A stretch of 64,000 bases of DNA from the NCBI GenBank assembly GCA_964513205.1, contig CAZELP010000005.1, positions 51,892-115,891 of the forward strand, written 5' to 3'. Each line of letters begins with the position of its first letter. Position 1 is the first letter of the stretch. Shown here in pieces: positions 37,005-45,813 of the stretch. Source of the DNA: JAGVJT01 sp964513205. GTDB taxonomy: Bacteria > Pseudomonadota > Gammaproteobacteria > Legionellales > Legionellaceae. The notes beneath the pieces are model-generated. The model did not search any database, was not told where the DNA came from, and saw nothing but the letters and a program-made list of their open reading frames with translations. Position numbers and translations under genes: made by a program.

Positions 37005-37624
37005 TTTCCACCTCTCTTACCTAAGCTGGCATATGTTTCATCAACTCTGAGCTTTAGATCACGAGCACGTTGTACATTCACGTATGATTCAGTCAATAGC
37101 TCATTCGCAACTTCAGTTAACTTCGTATGATGTTTTACACAATCATCATATGCTTGTTGTACCATAGAAACTGGTACTCGAGTTTTATACTCCCAGCTCT
37201 CAAAATCCGCCTTTGGATAGGTATATATTAATTCCTTAAACGCGGAAAATAGCTGTTCATATCTAGAGTCCTCCATTTTTCTGACAGCTTTGACTTCGCT
37301 TTGAAAAAAATTAATGTCACTGGATCTTGTATGAGATTGCTCATGGGCATCTTTTGTTTTTTTGATTTCATTGTCATACGCGGTAAATTCTGATTGGTTG
37401 TTAGATAGTTTTTCCAAAATATCTTCTATTTCTTTTTTTGCGTTTTCCATGAAATCATCATACATGCAAGTTACGGATGACGCGATTTGAATTCGATCAA
37501 GAGATTTTATTTGTTTTGAATAAGGCGTATTAAAAAAAGTCCAGGCAAAAATTGCACCGAGCCCTCCCAATATGCTCCAATTACCCCAGTTACTCGAATC
37601 TAAGTACTCAATTACACTTTTCAT
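37001..37624 (-). CDS. Small N-terminally anchored coiled-coil protein, first gene of the giant-protein operon
   Basis: 207 residues. One likely membrane segment at about 13-31 (WGNWSILGGLGAIFAWTFF) precedes an almost wholly helical, charged domain (ENAKKEIEDILEKLSNNQSE; QRARDLKLRVDETYASLG) of LemA-like appearance, although the LemA match is not secure. A LemA-like periplasmic helical bundle would give N-out or N-in topology with the helix outside the membrane. It overlaps the next gene by four bases. Transcription probably begins at the MerR-like promoter at 37659-37689, which leaves only ~30 bases of leader. Confidence 0.72.
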   Translation of the reverse strand: MKSVIEYLDSSNWGNWSILGGLGAIFAWTFFNTPYSKQIKSLDRIQIASSVTCMYDDFMENAKKEIEDILEKLSNNQSEFTAYDNEIKKTKDAHEQSHTRSSDINFFQSEVKAVRKMEDSRYEQLFSAFKELIYTYPKADFESWEYKTRVPVSMVQQAYDDCVKHHTKLTEVANELLTESYVNVQRARDLKLRVDETYASLGKRGGK

Positions 37625-37658
37625 AATAACTCCAACTCATAATTCATTATTTCCACCG

Positions 37659-37689
37659 AGGCTAGTGTATAACATAGCGTCATAGTCAA
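37659..37689 (-). promoter_or_regulatory. MerR-like promoter of the giant-protein operon
   Basis: On the minus strand TTGACT (37684-37689) and TAGCCT (37659-37664) are 19 bp apart. The boxes and the first spacer bases (GCTTGACTATGACG) are identical to those at 27390-27420, and both are preceded by an A run. Only one half of the palindrome is kept (CTATGACG); the other half reads as a direct repeat CTATG. Confidence 0.6.
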
Positions 37690-37841
37690 GCATTTTTTAG
37701 ACGCTTTATCGTTTTTATGCTAACCAATATGTGCCCTTAATATGCACATAATGAGTATATATGACGATATTTTTCAAAAAAGGGGGAAAAATACGGAGTT
37801 TTTATGTGGCGTTCACGGGTAAAATGATGAAAAATAAGAGA

Positions 37842-38582
37842 TTATAAAAAAAATTGCTTCCATTTATCTGGATTTTTGTATAAATGACATAGAATTTCTT
37901 GTTTCGGAATAATATCTAACAACCCTAGCTCTATGGCTTTTGAAATGATTTGAGATCGGCTTGAAACATCTAGTTTTATCTTAATTTTTTCGATATATGA
38001 CTCTACTGTTCGAGGTGAAATCTGTAAAAATATTCCGATTTCTTTAGCCGTTTTTCCTCTAATAAGCAAAAATAAGCACTCACTTTCACGTGAAGTTAGT
38101 TGTAAAGTTTCTGGATACTGTTGTATTTGATAGCTAGGTTGAATTTGCATAGAAAAATTAAATTTTTTCTTGTCAGCCTTCATGAGTGCTCGTAATGATT
38201 CATTCAAGTTGGAATGAGACGATAATATCTCTGTCTGGCCCATGATCCCTATTATGGTTCCTCCATTATCTCGAATAGGGAACTTTACACTTCGTGTGGC
38301 GACGACAAGATTTTTATCTAAAGGCACAGGTTCAAAAACATCACAACATCCAGTTTGCTTACTGATATTATCGCGATGTAGATATTGATCAGCAAATATC
38401 TGCCATGGCGCTTCATAATCATTTTTACCAAGCAACCTTTTCTTACTTACACCCCAATCCTTTTCTAAACTCTGACTTACATCAACGTAACAAGAATCAA
38501 GATCTTTAATATAAAGATAAGAGGGTGCGTTTTGCAATATTAAACCCATGCTGCTAGCAAATTGCTCTAATTTAGAATGCAT
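37842..38582 (-). CDS. PAS-LuxR transcriptional regulator
   Basis: 246 residues. The N-terminal ~130 residues are a PAS-like sensor (MGLILQNAPSYLYIKDLDS; NGGTIIGIMGQTEI). The C-terminal 65 residues are a LuxR/FixJ helix-turn-helix: LTSRESECLFLLIRGKTAKE then ISPRTVESYIEKIKIKL, all standard for DNA binding. There is no receiver or autoinducer domain. Many such PAS-LuxR orphans exist in Legionella and Coxiella. It is downstream (21 bases) of an acetyltransferase gene on the same strand, probably one transcript. Targets are unknown. Confidence 0.9.
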   Translation of the reverse strand: MHSKLEQFASSMGLILQNAPSYLYIKDLDSCYVDVSQSLEKDWGVSKKRLLGKNDYEAPWQIFADQYLHRDNISKQTGCCDVFEPVPLDKNLVVATRSVKFPIRDNGGTIIGIMGQTEILSSHSNLNESLRALMKADKKKFNFSMQIQPSYQIQQYPETLQLTSRESECLFLLIRGKTAKEIGIFLQISPRTVESYIEKIKIKLDVSSRSQIISKAIELGLLDIIPKQEILCHLYKNPDKWKQFFL

Positions 38583-38603
38583 TTAACGTATCCTTAATCT
38601 TTC

Positions 38604-39323
38604 TCAGAGAGATATCTGGTTGTTTTTTTCAGCCATCACGTCACTACCATATACAGCAGTAGACGCATCAGCCTGCATCTTATTCAATGGCTTATAGAAA
38701 AATAACCGGGGATGTCCATAACGAGTAATTACTATATCCTCCTGACACTTGAGAGTCTTTCGCAAGATACTAGTCGAACCATGATTTTCAGGGTGTGCAG
38801 TTGCGACGATTTCCTCTAAAGGATTTTCAATGCGTTCAAATCCATTCGTTGCAATCATATGTTTAATGTATTTTTTCCCAGCAATAGCAATCTCAGTGCC
38901 GTAACCTTTACCCCAATATTTGTGATCGAGCATATAACCGATTTCTGCAGCATTTTTATGTTTTCCAAAAATGCTAAAAAATTCATTTGGGTTATAATCC
39001 ACATGCAAATTTCCCATGAACTCATTAGTTTTTACATCGTGTACGGCGAAAACACCAAACCGTGTGTTTCCATTCCATTCATTTATTGCGAGATCAACTA
39101 ATGCAATAACTTTTTTTTCATCCCATACTTGCCCATCACCAAATAATGCCGTGTTTTCTGCTGCTCCCATCAACTGCGTTGTATGAGCAATTAATTCTTC
39201 TCGGTTAAGTTGATTTAATGATCTGAGTTTCAATCTGTTTGTGTAGATCGTGATGAAATTTGATTCGGTTTCAATAGTTATTTCACCCACTTTTTTGGAA
39301 TGATAAGTTTCTGTTATTTTCAT
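38604..39323 (-). CDS. GNAT family acetyltransferase (RimJ/RimL-like)
   Basis: 239 residues from the ATG at 39323, preceded by AAGGTG at eight bases; the ATG at 39347 lacks a ribosome-binding site. It starts like proteins that read NRLKLRSLN (RimJ/L family); the GNAT core includes AEIGYMLDHKYWGKGYGTEI (acetyl-CoA loop) and a late VATAHPENHGSTSILRKTL, the usual 'N.aS..vleK' element. The N-terminal extension (~30 residues) and C-terminal tail are extra. Substrate unknown. It precedes the PAS-LuxR gene in the same transcription unit. Confidence 0.88.
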   Translation of the reverse strand: MKITETYHSKKVGEITIETESNFITIYTNRLKLRSLNQLNREELIAHTTQLMGAAENTALFGDGQVWDEKKVIALVDLAINEWNGNTRFGVFAVHDVKTNEFMGNLHVDYNPNEFFSIFGKHKNAAEIGYMLDHKYWGKGYGTEIAIAGKKYIKHMIATNGFERIENPLEEIVATAHPENHGSTSILRKTLKCQEDIVITRYGHPRLFFYKPLNKMQADASTAVYGSDVMAEKNNQISL

Positions 39324-39359
39324 AAGTTGCACCTTGCGCAAGATCATTTATTGAGCATA

Positions 39360-39389
39360 ATTGTACTCTATTTAATCAATTGATAGCAA
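39360..39389 (-). promoter_or_regulatory. Possible promoter of the acetyltransferase-luxR unit
   Basis: On the minus strand TTGCTA (39384-39389) and TACAAT (39360-39365) are 18 bp apart, about 35 bases before the acetyltransferase start. The -35 match is four of six, so this is tentative. Confidence 0.35.
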
Positions 39390-39419
39390 TAGAGCTCTAA
39401 TATAAATTCAATAAAACAA

Positions 39420-39452
39420 CACGGCTGTCCCATTAAAAATGTGACAGCCGTG
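39420..39452 (-). terminator. Terminator hairpin of korAB built from a repeated IS-end-like sequence
   Basis: CACGGCTGTC (39420-39429) and GACAGCCGTG (39443-39452) form a perfect 10-bp stem with a 13-base loop, CCATTAAAAATGT, four bases beyond the korB stop. On the minus strand TTGTTTTATT follows. The loop and left arm match the IS630 remnant end at 21523-21549. Confidence 0.75.
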
Positions 39453-39456
39453 ATCG

Positions 39457-40431
39457 TCAAACAGGCTCGACTCGCCAGCAGGCTTTTTTACGATACAACG
39501 TTTTTAAATCATCAACTGTACGTTGATGTTTAACGGGTAACTCAAAAAGCGCTCGCGGAGCTTGATAATAAATACCCAATGGAACAGGGAAATCAGGGTA
39601 CGATAACTGCGCCAAACGAAACGCTGCATTCAAATGATGCACATCATGTCGGCAAGCCTGACTGAGATCATCTGTTTTCACAAAAGCATCATCGACCACA
39701 CGCAAAGCCTCAGACTGATTTTGACCAAACACCATGGGAGCGCCTTCTTCTAATACAAGCGTATGTTGAGGACGATTGGTCTTTAGTGCAAAACTATCAA
39801 AAGCACCATGATTAAAAATATTACAATCCTGATAGATTTCAACAAAAGCACAACCTTCATGTGCGTAAGCGGCTTTGATGATACTCGCCAAATGAACAGG
39901 ATCTTTATCCACCGCTCGAGCGACAAAACTAGCACCAGCACCCAAAGCCAATGTCAATGGATTAACCGGGTGATTGACCACCCCATCCGGCGATGTTTTT
40001 GTCACTTGCCCTTTTTGTGAGGTAGGAGAAAACTGTCCCTTCGTTAAACCGTATACTTGATTATTAAAAAGTAAAATTTTGACATTGACATTGCGACGAA
40101 GGGTGTGGATCAAATGGTTTCCACCAATACTCAACGCATCCCCGTCTCCTGTGATGACCCAAACACACAAGTCTTCTCGAAGTGCCTTCAAACCTGTTGC
40201 AACAGCTGTTGCTCGACCATGAATCGTATGAAAACCATACGTATTCATGTAATAAGGCAACCGCCCAGCACAGCCAATACCAGAGACAAAAACATGCCGT
40301 TCAGGCGCTAAACCAAGCTCAGGCAACACGCGTTGCAAAGCCGCTAAAATTGCATAATCACCACATCCTGGGCACCATTTTACTTCATTTGAATGCGTGA
40401 AATCTTCACGCGTGTACGTTGATTTTTCCAT
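39457..40431 (-). CDS. korB: 2-oxoacid:ferredoxin oxidoreductase, beta subunit
   Basis: 324 residues from the ATG at 40431, with AAGGTGG upstream; a longer frame begins at a TTG (40449). It carries the thiamine-diphosphate site GDGDALSIGGNHLIH (GDGx..NN-like) and the cysteines for a single [4Fe-4S] cluster, starting CPGCGDYA. Other features: SGIGCAGRLPYYM and KILLFNNQVYGLTKGQFSPT. With KorA it oxidatively decarboxylates 2-oxoglutarate (or pyruvate) to the CoA ester, reducing ferredoxin. The beta start lies inside the last codons of korA (26-base overlap), so translation is coupled. The substrate cannot be told from sequence; 2-oxoglutarate is the usual one for this type. Confidence 0.92.
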   Translation of the reverse strand: MEKSTYTREDFTHSNEVKWCPGCGDYAILAALQRVLPELGLAPERHVFVSGIGCAGRLPYYMNTYGFHTIHGRATAVATGLKALREDLCVWVITGDGDALSIGGNHLIHTLRRNVNVKILLFNNQVYGLTKGQFSPTSQKGQVTKTSPDGVVNHPVNPLTLALGAGASFVARAVDKDPVHLASIIKAAYAHEGCAFVEIYQDCNIFNHGAFDSFALKTNRPQHTLVLEEGAPMVFGQNQSEALRVVDDAFVKTDDLSQACRHDVHHLNAAFRLAQLSYPDFPVPLGIYYQAPRALFELPVKHQRTVDDLKTLYRKKACWRVEPV

Positions 40432-42226
40432 GACCCACCTTTGATTCAAGAGTCTCTAACACAGTGCTCACAGTCAATGGCAACCCATTGCACTGACTAA
40501 TTTTCTGCGCATTTACAAGATATTCTGCGCGCAACAAGTGACAAAGCTGCCCGGAATTGAGCTCTGCAACAAACACATGCTTAAAGCGTTTCAATATGTC
40601 TTGAAGTCCATCGGGAAGCGGATTTAAATGACGCAAATGCAACAGCGCAACAGCAAGACCTCGGCGCTGAGCCTCCATCACAACTCCTTGTAATGCACCA
40701 TAAGTACTTCCAAAACCAACCAAAAGAATATCTGCATCAACATCACCGCTCAGGGCAATCGGAGCATAATCTCGCGCAATATTGGCAATTTTTTGAGCGC
40801 GTAAAGCCACCATCGCCTCGTGATTATGAGCGTCATAGCTAATTTTTCCATCTTCACCTTGTTTTTCAAGACCACCAATGTGATGCATGAGCCCTGGCGT
40901 TCCCGGAATATTCCAGCTGCGCCCTAAAAACTCATCGCGAGCATAAGGTTTTGGAAAACGATTTTGATGAATCTCTGGTAATTCAATTGACTCTGGATCG
41001 GGAATACGCCAAGGCTCGGCAGCGTTGACCAAGTAAGCATCCAATAAGACGATGACCGGCGTCATATATCGCACGGCAATGGCAACAGCTTCGATAATCG
41101 TCTCAAAACAATTTGCTGGCGAAGAAGCGGCTAAAACAGGCAAAGGCGCCTCACCATGACGGCCGTAAAGTGCTTGATTCAAATCACTTTGACCTGTTTT
41201 TGTTGGCATTCCTGTTGAAACACCGGCGCGCTGAACATCCAAGATCACCATGGGTAATTCTGCAGCAATACCCAGTCCCAATGCTTCACTTTTCAAATCA
41301 AGTCCTGGCCCTGATGTGCAAGTTAACGCAACAGCACCGCCATAAGCCGCTCCGAGGCACGCGCAAACCGCAGCAATTTCATCTTCCGCTTGAAACAATT
41401 GCACGCCAAAGTCAGCTAATTTTGCACATTCGTGTAAAATAGAAGACGCAGGTGTAATCGGATATCCTGCCACCAAAACAGCGATTTGCTTACGAACGGC
41501 AAGCGTTGCAAGCGCCAAACCAATTGCCTCAACTCCTGTAATTTGCCGATAATCCCCTTTGTCTCGATGAATATGCCCCATCGTGTAGGCTTTTCGAGAT
41601 AATTCTAATGTCATTGCATGGTTGAAACCGGCTTTTAATGCACGCTTATTGGCTTCAACAATAACAGGTTTTAGTTTGAACTTTTTCTCAATAAACGCTT
41701 CTGCAATTTCAGTAGTCAAGTCAAATAACCACAACACAAGTCCCAGTACGTAAAAGTTTTTTGCTTTTTTGGCTTGAGGCTGAGTTAAATCAAGTCCCTC
41801 TAAAGCTTTCAACGTATTGGAAATCAAAGGAACAGCGATGATTTGATGATGTTCTGCAACATGATTCAAAATTTCGGCATCCATCCCCGCTTTTTCCCAA
41901 TCCTTCGGAGAAAGACTATCTTCATTTACGATGAGAAGACCACCCTCATTTAAAAATCCAAGCGCATTCTTCAAAGCAGCCGGATTCAGCGCCACTAAAA
42001 CATCGAGCGTTTCTCCTGCAGTGAAAATTGCTTTTTCGGCCATCGCCAACTGAAATCCGGAAACACCGGCCACCGTGCCAAGTGGCGCCCTAATTTCAGC
42101 TGGAAAATCAGGAAGTGTACGCACTTCTCGACCCGCAAGCGCTGCTGTAATCGTCAACTGCTCGCCGACCAACTGAACCCCGTCCCCTGAATCACCTGTC
42201 AAACGAATTACAATTGTATCGGTCAT
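40406..42226 (-). CDS. korA: 2-oxoacid:ferredoxin oxidoreductase, alpha (gamma-alpha fusion) subunit
   Basis: 606 residues. The N-terminal ~190 residues are the gamma (CoA-related) domain with GDSGDGVQLVGEQLT; the alpha part follows with GYPITPASSILHECAKL (pyrimidine domain), AVALTCTSGPGLDLKSEALG and VSTGMPTKTGQSDLNQALYG. This two-subunit form, fused gamma-alpha plus beta, lacks a separate ferredoxin subunit and resembles the KorAB enzymes of aerobic or microaerobic bacteria. It would feed electrons into ferredoxin, for which the Fpr at the window start is a plausible partner (inference). It overlaps korB and lies 47 bases from recO on the same strand. Confidence 0.94.
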   Translation of the reverse strand: MTDTIVIRLTGDSGDGVQLVGEQLTITAALAGREVRTLPDFPAEIRAPLGTVAGVSGFQLAMAEKAIFTAGETLDVLVALNPAALKNALGFLNEGGLLIVNEDSLSPKDWEKAGMDAEILNHVAEHHQIIAVPLISNTLKALEGLDLTQPQAKKAKNFYVLGLVLWLFDLTTEIAEAFIEKKFKLKPVIVEANKRALKAGFNHAMTLELSRKAYTMGHIHRDKGDYRQITGVEAIGLALATLAVRKQIAVLVAGYPITPASSILHECAKLADFGVQLFQAEDEIAAVCACLGAAYGGAVALTCTSGPGLDLKSEALGLGIAAELPMVILDVQRAGVSTGMPTKTGQSDLNQALYGRHGEAPLPVLAASSPANCFETIIEAVAIAVRYMTPVIVLLDAYLVNAAEPWRIPDPESIELPEIHQNRFPKPYARDEFLGRSWNIPGTPGLMHHIGGLEKQGEDGKISYDAHNHEAMVALRAQKIANIARDYAPIALSGDVDADILLVGFGSTYGALQGVVMEAQRRGLAVALLHLRHLNPLPDGLQDILKRFKHVFVAELNSGQLCHLLRAEYLVNAQKISQCNGLPLTVSTVLETLESKVGHGKINVHA

Positions 42227-42273
42227 AACTACCCTATTTTTTTAGTATTTTAATTTAATCGTAGCAGCAACCG

Positions 42274-42972
42274 TTACGTTCTGCCAACGTTCGTCATATA
42301 AAGGTTTCGCGCATGAATGGGTGCACCATCAAGTGCCTCGTGAATTAAACAGCGCATAATCCGTTTTGCCGTCTTTAAAACTGCGTCATCATGCCAATGA
42401 TGTGCTGCGATTAAAAGCAGATGTTGACCTAAAAATCCAGTTTCAGCATGAATAAATCCAAGCCCCGAATTCAACACATAATAAGAGTCGGGCTCAATGG
42501 CTAAAGCCGAATATGCCTCATGTGTAAAAGACACAAGCGCACCAGAATGTTTGAGTAGATTCCATTCAAACATTCTTAACAAAGGCTCGACTTCACACGC
42601 AGATTTCGCATTCATTAAGCACTGCAACGTGTTGTGATATAAAGAGAAGATCTGTTGGTCTTCTTCGCCCGGATGCAAAAAACGGTATAAAAGCTCATTT
42701 AAATAAAGTCCCGGAACGACAGCAAAAGGAGGCAATGCACCCCAAGCTTCTCGAACTTGAACATTTTTAACATAGCAGTGAGATAAACGCTCATCCACAA
42801 CCAACCAAAGAGGCACAAAAGGCTCTAAGATAGCCTGTTTTGATTGTTTTCGCCCACCTTGAACACGCGCTTTTAAAAGCCCCTTTTCTTGAGTCAGAAA
42901 AGTAACGTATAAACTGGTTTCACCTATTAATCGTCGATGCAATACAAACGCAGAAACAGTGTGCTCACTCAT
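42274..42972 (-). CDS. recO: DNA repair protein RecO
   Basis: 232 residues, the standard RecO size. An N-terminal OB fold (VSAFVLHRRLIGETSLYVTF) and a helical C-terminal domain are visible; the zinc-finger cysteines found in some RecO proteins are missing, as in many gammaproteobacteria. RecO helps RecR load RecA onto SSB-coated single strands in the RecFOR pathway. The start overlaps the era stop by eight bases. The era-recO pair is a common gammaproteobacterial arrangement. Confidence 0.94.
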   Translation of the reverse strand: MSEHTVSAFVLHRRLIGETSLYVTFLTQEKGLLKARVQGGRKQSKQAILEPFVPLWLVVDERLSHCYVKNVQVREAWGALPPFAVVPGLYLNELLYRFLHPGEEDQQIFSLYHNTLQCLMNAKSACEVEPLLRMFEWNLLKHSGALVSFTHEAYSALAIEPDSYYVLNSGLGFIHAETGFLGQHLLLIAAHHWHDDAVLKTAKRIMRCLIHEALDGAPIHARNLYMTNVGRT

Positions 42973-43870
42973 AACCCAGTTGTCTCAGCAAGCCTTCATC
43001 TTCAGACCAACCTGATTTTACCTTACACCAGCATTTCAAAAATACTTTTTTACCGACTAAACGCTCTATATCTAAACGAGCGTCCGTCGCAATTGCTTTA
43101 AGCTTTTGCCCATGATGACCAATGATCATTCGCTTATGTGTGTCTTTTTCAACCCAAACTAAAGCATGCAAGCGAACCAAATCGCCTTCGTCTTGATACG
43201 CTTCTATTTCAACACTTGTTGAATAGGGAAGCTCTTGTCCACACAATCGAAAAATCTTCTCTCGCAGCAATTCGGCACATAAAAATCGCAACGGACGATC
43301 AGTTAACTGATCTTCCTCAAACAGATGAGGTCCTTCAGGTAGGAGTGGCTGAATTTGTGACTCTAATGTCAAAACTTGTTGCCCTGTTTTCGCTGATAAA
43401 GGGATAATCGCTTCAAAAGAATGATACGACTGTAGTCGCTCTATCAATGGCAACAAATCTGATTTATCAGGCACAGCATCTACTTTATTGATCACTAAGA
43501 AACAAGGGACTTCAAGATGTTTTAAAAGTCCAAGAACGTATTCATCTTCAGAAGTTAGACGCGTGGCGTCAACCACCATCAACACCACGTCGACATCATG
43601 CAACACACGTTTGGAAGCCTTGTTCATTAAATGATTTAAAGCTTTTTTCTCCCCCATGTGCAGTCCGGGTGTATCAACATAAATTGCTTGATAGGGACCG
43701 GATGTCTGAATACCCAAAACCGTATGGCGAGTTGTCTGTGGTTTTTTTGAGGTGATACAAAGCTTTTGCTGCAAAATACGATTCAGCAGAGTCGATTTTC
43801 CTACGTTAGGCCGACCAATGATGGCCACATATCCACAGTAAGTTTGAGAGGTAGCATTTTGTTCTTTCAT
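42965..43870 (-). CDS. era: GTPase Era
   Basis: 301 residues. G domain: G1 GRPNVGKSTLLN, G3 DTPGLH, G4 NKVD and G5 SAKTG, followed by the KH RNA-binding domain (MIIGHHGQKLKAIATDARLD), together diagnostic of Era, which binds 16S rRNA near its 3' end and assists 30S assembly and cell-cycle timing. rnc, the usual gene before era, is not adjacent here: upstream is a divergent coiled-coil gene. The ATG at 43870 opens the frame and the stop overlaps recO. Confidence 0.97.
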   Translation of the reverse strand: MKEQNATSQTYCGYVAIIGRPNVGKSTLLNRILQQKLCITSKKPQTTRHTVLGIQTSGPYQAIYVDTPGLHMGEKKALNHLMNKASKRVLHDVDVVLMVVDATRLTSEDEYVLGLLKHLEVPCFLVINKVDAVPDKSDLLPLIERLQSYHSFEAIIPLSAKTGQQVLTLESQIQPLLPEGPHLFEEDQLTDRPLRFLCAELLREKIFRLCGQELPYSTSVEIEAYQDEGDLVRLHALVWVEKDTHKRMIIGHHGQKLKAIATDARLDIERLVGKKVFLKCWCKVKSGWSEDEGLLRQLGYE

Positions 43871-44009
43871 TTCGCGATTTTATCTCAATTAGACGCGACT
43901 TGACAATTAAAAACACCATTTACCTCAAAATACCCGAGAGATTTTTGATTCACGCGCTACTTCAGTTATAATCAACATCGAGTTCGAAGGTTTTTTATGG
44001 GAGTGAGCA

Positions 44010-45545
44010 TTGCACGATATACTACAAAAAATCGATGAGTGGTTTTCTTCTATCGCCCCTATTTCACATCCTCCCGAAGAAGGGATTATGAACGAACTTT
44101 TAAATCGTTTCGGCATCAAAAGCGCGTTGGACATCGCAAAATTCATAGTTTCTCCCCAGGGTAAACTGATGGAAGCCTGTATCAATCAGGTGATGGAGCG
44201 TGACATTTCAGCTTTCAAACATGCGACGCTTGAAAATACACTTGAACTCACCAAAAAACAGCATTTGGCTTATCTGCTTTTGGGTTTAAGACACAACAAG
44301 AAAAAAGCCATTCAACATGCCAAAACTTTAGAACAAGAAGAACAACAGGCCCAACTTCTTCAACTCTATCAAAAAAATATCTCGCACAAACACCAGCGAA
44401 GACATGCACCTTCTTTCGAAGAAACAATTGCGTATTATGAAAACGCACGCTTATCTATCTTAGCGGAAATGCAATGGGCTCAACAAAAAATAAATCTACT
44501 GTCACAAGAATTGCAATTACTAGAGCAAAACACCGCACTGCTTTTAATTCAAAGAGAAATGTACCCAAAAATTGAAAGACTTTTCATGAATAAAGCGGTG
44601 GATATAAGTTACATCGAACTCCAAATCAAAGGACTAGTTGACGCATATGACAAAAGCGTAAACGCGCTTCAAAATATGACGAACAATCCACTGAGTGAAG
44701 CTTTTATCGAACACTGGAATCGCATGGACCGCTATCAAATAGAAGCACGATTGTGGCTTGACTTAAAAAGCAACTTAAAAACAAAACAATCCATTGTTGA
44801 GCGTAACGGAGTCTTGTACCTCATAGACGGAAATTCGTCCTTAGACACACTGTCTTTTGAAGAGCGAAAAAAAGCAGCCGAAGCCTATCTCGCACTTAAA
44901 CCTAAACTTGAAAAAACTCAACTCTCTTGGAAAGACAAATCACAACTCCAAGAAGTAGAACTTTTTGAACGAAAAAATCAGTTACAAAAACAAGTGACTT
45001 TCGAACGCGAAAAAACACTTTTTCTAATCAATCAACTTGCTGCCGTAGACGAAAGTTTGTCGACTTTTCTACCCCTTTTAAAACGCACTGAAACCGAGCA
45101 GTCTGGACAGTCTCACGTGACACTGCAATTGAAACCGATGCCCAGACCAAGTTTCTCTAGAATCACACCACCACCCCCCTCCCCAACGCCAAAGCCATTA
45201 CGCCCTCTCACCAATAACTCCATACAAGAAAATCTACTGTTTCAGTTAGAACAATGCCGTTTACTTTGTCAGCAACCGCGACAGTCACCACAAACCGGAT
45301 TATCTACATCACAACTCTGCCAAATGGCAAACACCATACGTGCTACGCTGATTGAAGAGCTCAAAGCAAAACCCAAAGAATTGATTCCAGGAACACTTCC
45401 CTCTCCGTCATTTTTATCAATGCTCATGACGCTTAATAAAACACCTCTCAACATTGAAAAACGGCTACATCATATATCGGATGAATCCTTAAAAACAGCA
45501 CCAGAATATACACGCAAAATACAACCCCCATCTCCTTTCAACTAG
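44010..45545 (+). CDS. Coiled-coil protein with proline-rich region, unknown function
   Basis: 511 residues from a TTG start at 44010, preceded by GGGAG at six bases, which is much the best ribosome-binding site. The middle (about 80-360) is a long, charged coiled coil rich in Gln/Glu/Lys (QEEQQAQLLQLYQKNIS; KKAAEAYLALKPKLEKTQ). A proline-rich linker (ITPPPPSPTPKPLRPLTN, about 387-404) precedes a ~105-residue helical C-terminal region. It has no signal peptide or membrane segment. Not recognised; proline-rich plus coiled-coil architecture is frequent in host-directed effectors, but this is inference. Confidence 0.72.
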   Translation: MHDILQKIDEWFSSIAPISHPPEEGIMNELLNRFGIKSALDIAKFIVSPQGKLMEACINQVMERDISAFKHATLENTLELTKKQHLAYLLLGLRHNKKKAIQHAKTLEQEEQQAQLLQLYQKNISHKHQRRHAPSFEETIAYYENARLSILAEMQWAQQKINLLSQELQLLEQNTALLLIQREMYPKIERLFMNKAVDISYIELQIKGLVDAYDKSVNALQNMTNNPLSEAFIEHWNRMDRYQIEARLWLDLKSNLKTKQSIVERNGVLYLIDGNSSLDTLSFEERKKAAEAYLALKPKLEKTQLSWKDKSQLQEVELFERKNQLQKQVTFEREKTLFLINQLAAVDESLSTFLPLLKRTETEQSGQSHVTLQLKPMPRPSFSRITPPPPSPTPKPLRPLTNNSIQENLLFQLEQCRLLCQQPRQSPQTGLSTSQLCQMANTIRATLIEELKAKPKELIPGTLPSPSFLSMLMTLNKTPLNIEKRLHHISDESLKTAPEYTRKIQPPSPFN

Positions 45546-45813
45546 GGTTGGCCATTGATAAAGTGGGAACTAAAGACCGGCGGCAGTCACTACTCAATCT
45601 AAGCCAGCCGCTAAACCTACAGGAGTCCCAATCTCACGGTCCCATAGCGATGATTTTTTGTTTTATTTCTGGAATATCCCCATTATGAGGATATTCTAAC
45701 AACCAGATTATCAAATTGCAGACTATTACCCACGATCCATTTCACATTACAAAACCCGAAGAGCAAAGTCTACGCTAACAATCAATTTGAGGCTCTACCG
45801 CCACGGCTTTATA
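45546..45813. other. 268-base intergenic gap without a supported gene
   Basis: Between two convergent genes. It contains an inverted repeat GAATATCC/GGATATTC (45672-45679 with 45689-45696) that could act as a weak terminator, a T-rich stretch at 45655-45670, and a GGCGGC/GCCGC pair near 45578-45613. No open frame with a credible start and no RNA gene was recognised. Confidence 0.5.

Noticed and set aside
37728..37750. TATGTGC/GCACATA inverted repeat between the LuxR gene and the giant operon
   Set aside because: Short stem without U tract; may be an operator but nothing supports it further.
45546..45813. Minus-strand reading GTPVGLAAGLD, resembling the PyrD motif NPVGLAAGFD
   Set aside because: Only about ten residues match, the frame is closed at once by a stop, and no further dihydroorotate dehydrogenase sequence surrounds it; chance or very old debris.
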